Source: DTU019 sp050949825
GTDB lineage: Bacteria > Bacillota > Syntrophomonadia > Syntrophomonadales > Syntrophomonadaceae
Length of the DNA: 64,000 nt
Direction of reading: 5' to 3'
Assembly: GCA_050949825.1 (NCBI GenBank)
Contig: JBMNGL010000018.1
Coordinates: 1-64,000, forward strand
Positions 62,078 through 64,000 of this stretch are shown here, one piece after another (position 1 is the first letter of the stretch; each line of letters begins with the position of its first letter). The notes below the pieces were generated by a model, which saw only the letters and a program-made list of their open reading frames with translations, was not told the DNA's origin and did no database searches. Position numbers and translations under genes: made by a program.

Positions 62078-62617
62078 ATGGAACTAACCATTGATTATGA
62101 ATGTGTAGAAAATTATATAGAAGAAAACCTGCCCAATATGCGAACCGTCCGGATCGATATTGCGGATATAGAATTCGAGCAGCGTTTCGAACTCCTATGT
62201 TTTTATTGTGCGCGCTATAATGCCAAGTGGACTTGTCCGCCCAGGATCCCTAAAGCCAACTATAAAAAGATATTTTCAGAATATAGCAACGCTCTTTTTG
62301 TATATCATCTCTTGCCGCTCAGTGATGACTACGAAAAAATAAGAACGGATTCCTCCATAGTCCTTCATCGCGCCCTTTTGGAAATTGAAAACTTTTTGTT
62401 AAGCAATGGTAATGCGGTAAGAATTTCATTTATTGGCGGATCCTGCAAACTTTGCAAAAATGATTGTGCGCCGGACAAATGCAGAAATCCATATCAAGCC
62501 CGTATACCTTTGGAGGCAACGGGGGTAAATGTAATAAAAACCGTAGAAAAATGCGGAATACAAATAAAATTTCCCGTTATAGAAATGATTTATAGGATTG
62601 GGCTCATTCTATGGTAA
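62078..62617 (+). CDS. DUF2284 metal-binding protein
   Basis: A 179-residue protein with the DUF2284 cysteine pattern: CFYCARYNAKWTCPP near residue 45 and GGSCKLCKNDCAPDKC near 120. The eight or so cysteines could hold one or two Fe-S clusters. Function unknown. It lies between the flippase and the LicC-like gene with only 18 nt to the next start, so a link to the glycan pathway is possible but not evident; such proteins are otherwise found in corrinoid/methyl-transfer settings. Start ATG 62078 with GGGGA upstream. Confidence 0.82.
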   Translation: MELTIDYECVENYIEENLPNMRTVRIDIADIEFEQRFELLCFYCARYNAKWTCPPRIPKANYKKIFSEYSNALFVYHLLPLSDDYEKIRTDSSIVLHRALLEIENFLLSNGNAVRISFIGGSCKLCKNDCAPDKCRNPYQARIPLEATGVNVIKTVEKCGIQIKFPVIEMIYRIGLILW

Positions 62618-62635
62618 GCATTGGGAGGTAAAGCG

Positions 62636-63340
62636 ATGACGTATATTTTCTTGGCAGCGGGCAAAGGGGTACGACTGCAGCCCCTGACCCTTAACTATCC
62701 TAAAACCTTATACCGGTTAAACGCAAATGATACGGTTATTCAAAGAATGATCAATTTGATTAAAAAATATGATCAAGATGCTGAAGTAGTAGTTGTAACT
62801 GGTTTCTTACATCATAAAATCGAGGAGAACATCAGTGGGGTGACGTTCATTAACAATCCATTTTATGCGGTTACCAATTCCATAGCTTCCTTATGGTTTG
62901 CACGGGATTATCTGAAAAGAGACCATGTCACTATCATTAATGGCGATGTGGTTATGGCAGACAAATTAGTTAAAGAGGTATTATGCCGCCAGACTGAAGG
63001 CGCTGTGGTGCTGTTCGACAGTTCCATAAAGAAAGATGGCGATTATAATGTCAGCATCGCGGCTGACAAAGTAGTAGTAATGAGCAAACAGTTGGATGAT
63101 TACGATGGTGAATACGCTGGAGTGATAAAACTGGATCGAAAAGTAGCCGAACAATTTTTGACCGTCTTGAACGCAATGGTAGATAACGGCCAATATGACC
63201 AGTGGTATGAAGATGCATTGGTTCAGATGATATTCACCGATAATTTCGTTTTAAATTACATTGATATTTGTGATTATGAGTGGACCGAAATAGATTCGGT
63301 ACGTGACCTGGTCATAGCCAAGAAAATATCCCGTGATTGA
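62636..63340 (+). CDS. LicC-like CTP:phosphocholine cytidylyltransferase / sugar nucleotidyltransferase
   Basis: A 234-residue enzyme. ATG 62636 has GGGAGG 7 nt upstream; a TTG 15 nt earlier overlaps it. The nucleotide loop is LAAGKGVRLQPLT, followed by PKTLYRL. The motif NNPFYAVTNSIASLW is characteristic of LicC-type phosphocholine cytidylyltransferases, and NGDVVM holds a metal-binding Asp. It would make CDP-choline (or a similar CDP-alcohol) as donor for the LicD enzyme just downstream. Confidence 0.82.
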   Translation: MTYIFLAAGKGVRLQPLTLNYPKTLYRLNANDTVIQRMINLIKKYDQDAEVVVVTGFLHHKIEENISGVTFINNPFYAVTNSIASLWFARDYLKRDHVTIINGDVVMADKLVKEVLCRQTEGAVVLFDSSIKKDGDYNVSIAADKVVVMSKQLDDYDGEYAGVIKLDRKVAEQFLTVLNAMVDNGQYDQWYEDALVQMIFTDNFVLNYIDICDYEWTEIDSVRDLVIAKKISRD

Positions 63341-63484
63341 GTAGCACTTTAGTAACAAAATAACGTTTTTGCTAATCGCTCAGAATGTCATAAAGGCTTT
63401 ATACATATGCTTTATTTATTTTCATAGGTGGTCGTTTCCTGTAAGCTTGGCGATTTAATTATTAAGAATTAAGGGTGAAGGATA

Positions 63485-64000
63485 ATGGCGAATAATGTAA
63501 TAAAACGAGAACTGTTAGAAATACTGCAGGCAATTGATTATATCTGTACTCAGGAGAATATCTCCTATATGTTGGGTTACGGCACCTTACTGGGAGCAGT
63601 ACGGGAACATGATTTTATAGATTGGGACGATGATGCAGATCTTATAATGCACAGAAGGGATTTTGAGGCATTTGAAAAATGCTCTCTAAAGTATTTGCTG
63701 GATATGGGACTATTCCTTGGAAGTACATCAATAGGCAAGGCGAATGATTGGCAGTGTGTTTCAGTAATCCCCCATGTAGGGCGGTTCGACAACCCTGACA
63801 GGATGGTCGAAATAATGATTCTGGATACTATTCCTGCCAATAAAATTAAACGGAAAATTCAGGTTTTTATGCTTTTGTTGCTGCACGTAATGTTTAGAAA
63901 AAATGTTAATTACCAGGCATATAATAATTTGAGCCGCAGAACATTGATGTTTATGATCTCTGTGATAGGTCGATTGACCAGTGAAGAGGCTAAATTAAAA
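63485..64000 (+). CDS. LicD-family phosphocholine transferase (3' end outside window)
   Basis: ATG 63485 opens a frame of 172 codons to the window end. It shows GYGTLLGAVREHDFIDWDDD, the LicD signature with the DDD metal site, then VIPHVGRFDNP. LicD proteins attach phosphocholine (or a related phospho-group) from a CDP-linked donor to surface sugars. It follows the LicC-like gene by 144 nt. Confidence 0.9.
   Translation, partial: MANNVIKRELLEILQAIDYICTQENISYMLGYGTLLGAVREHDFIDWDDDADLIMHRRDFEAFEKCSLKYLLDMGLFLGSTSIGKANDWQCVSVIPHVGRFDNPDRMVEIMILDTIPANKIKRKIQVFMLLLLHVMFRKNVNYQAYNNLSRRTLMFMISVIGRLTSEEAKLK

Overview
The window looks like part of a spore-forming, Gram-positive anaerobe of the class Clostridia (Bacillota). 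Evidence read from the sequence: sporulation genes yunB and ytxC, a phenylalanine T-box, an L20-type infC leader, the gene order pheS-pheT-zapA-polX-mutS2 (with other genes between), divalent-metal and sugar-coat genes of Firmicutes type, and a butyryl-CoA:acetate CoA-transferase next to a sigma-54 activator. A relative of Syntrophomonas (butyrate-oxidising or butyrate-forming anaerobes) fits best, but the genus is an inference.

Layout. 1-1.6 kb: divergent molybdate-binding lipoprotein gene (cut by the window edge) and a HTH/periplasmic-binding-like regulator. 1.7-8.4 kb: a minus-strand rRNA operon (16S-23S-5S, no spacer tRNA) that is unusually interrupted: a 218-nt helix-6 region in 16S, two intervening sequences in 23S (helix 25 and helix 45, the latter encoding an S23-type four-helix protein), and three 197-bp tandem units carrying 5'-two-thirds copies of 5S rRNA ahead of the intact 5S. 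8.5-12.3 kb: yunB, a DUF1540 gene, gltX, tRNA-Gln(CTG), tRNA-Glu(CTC), and a holin-like/amidase-fragment remnant. 12.4-17.3 kb: a sigma-54-dependent activator with three near-identical PAS repeats, a 104-bp minisatellite, and the CoA-transferase. 17.9-28.9 kb: tyrS, class A PBP, mutS2, U32 peptidase, Nif3-like and DUF421 genes. 29-46 kb: a long minus-strand housekeeping block: polX-zapA, a histidine-kinase-like protein lacking its phospho-acceptor His, a TGS-uridine-kinase-like protein, a VanX-like dipeptidase, pheST behind a T-box, a TrmH-type methylase, infC-rpmI-rplT, thrS, DUF445 and ytxC.

46-57 kb is accessory: a frameshifted BclA-like surface protein, palindromic repeats, an MFS exporter, a BlaI-type repressor with two operator dyads followed by an M56 membrane protease whose C-terminus is a DUF881-like domain, a PD-(D/E)XK nuclease-like gene, a predicted RNase-H-fold protein, a Phd-like antitoxin gene without visible toxin, a DUF932 gene and remnants of IS21, IS3 and IS256 transposases. 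57-64 kb is a cell-surface glycan cluster: a PglF-like dehydratase, NeuD/PglD acetyltransferase, PglC-like phosphoglycosyl transferase, flippase, DUF2284 protein, LicC-like cytidylyltransferase and a LicD gene cut by the window end. Together they suggest a lipid-linked glycan built on an N-acetylated amino sugar and decorated with a phosphocholine-like group.

The strongest points for a second look are the interrupted rRNA operon (four different insertions or duplications in one operon), the M56-DUF881 fusion, the His-to-Arg pseudo-kinase, the 104-bp tandem array and the PheT lacking its OB-fold domain.
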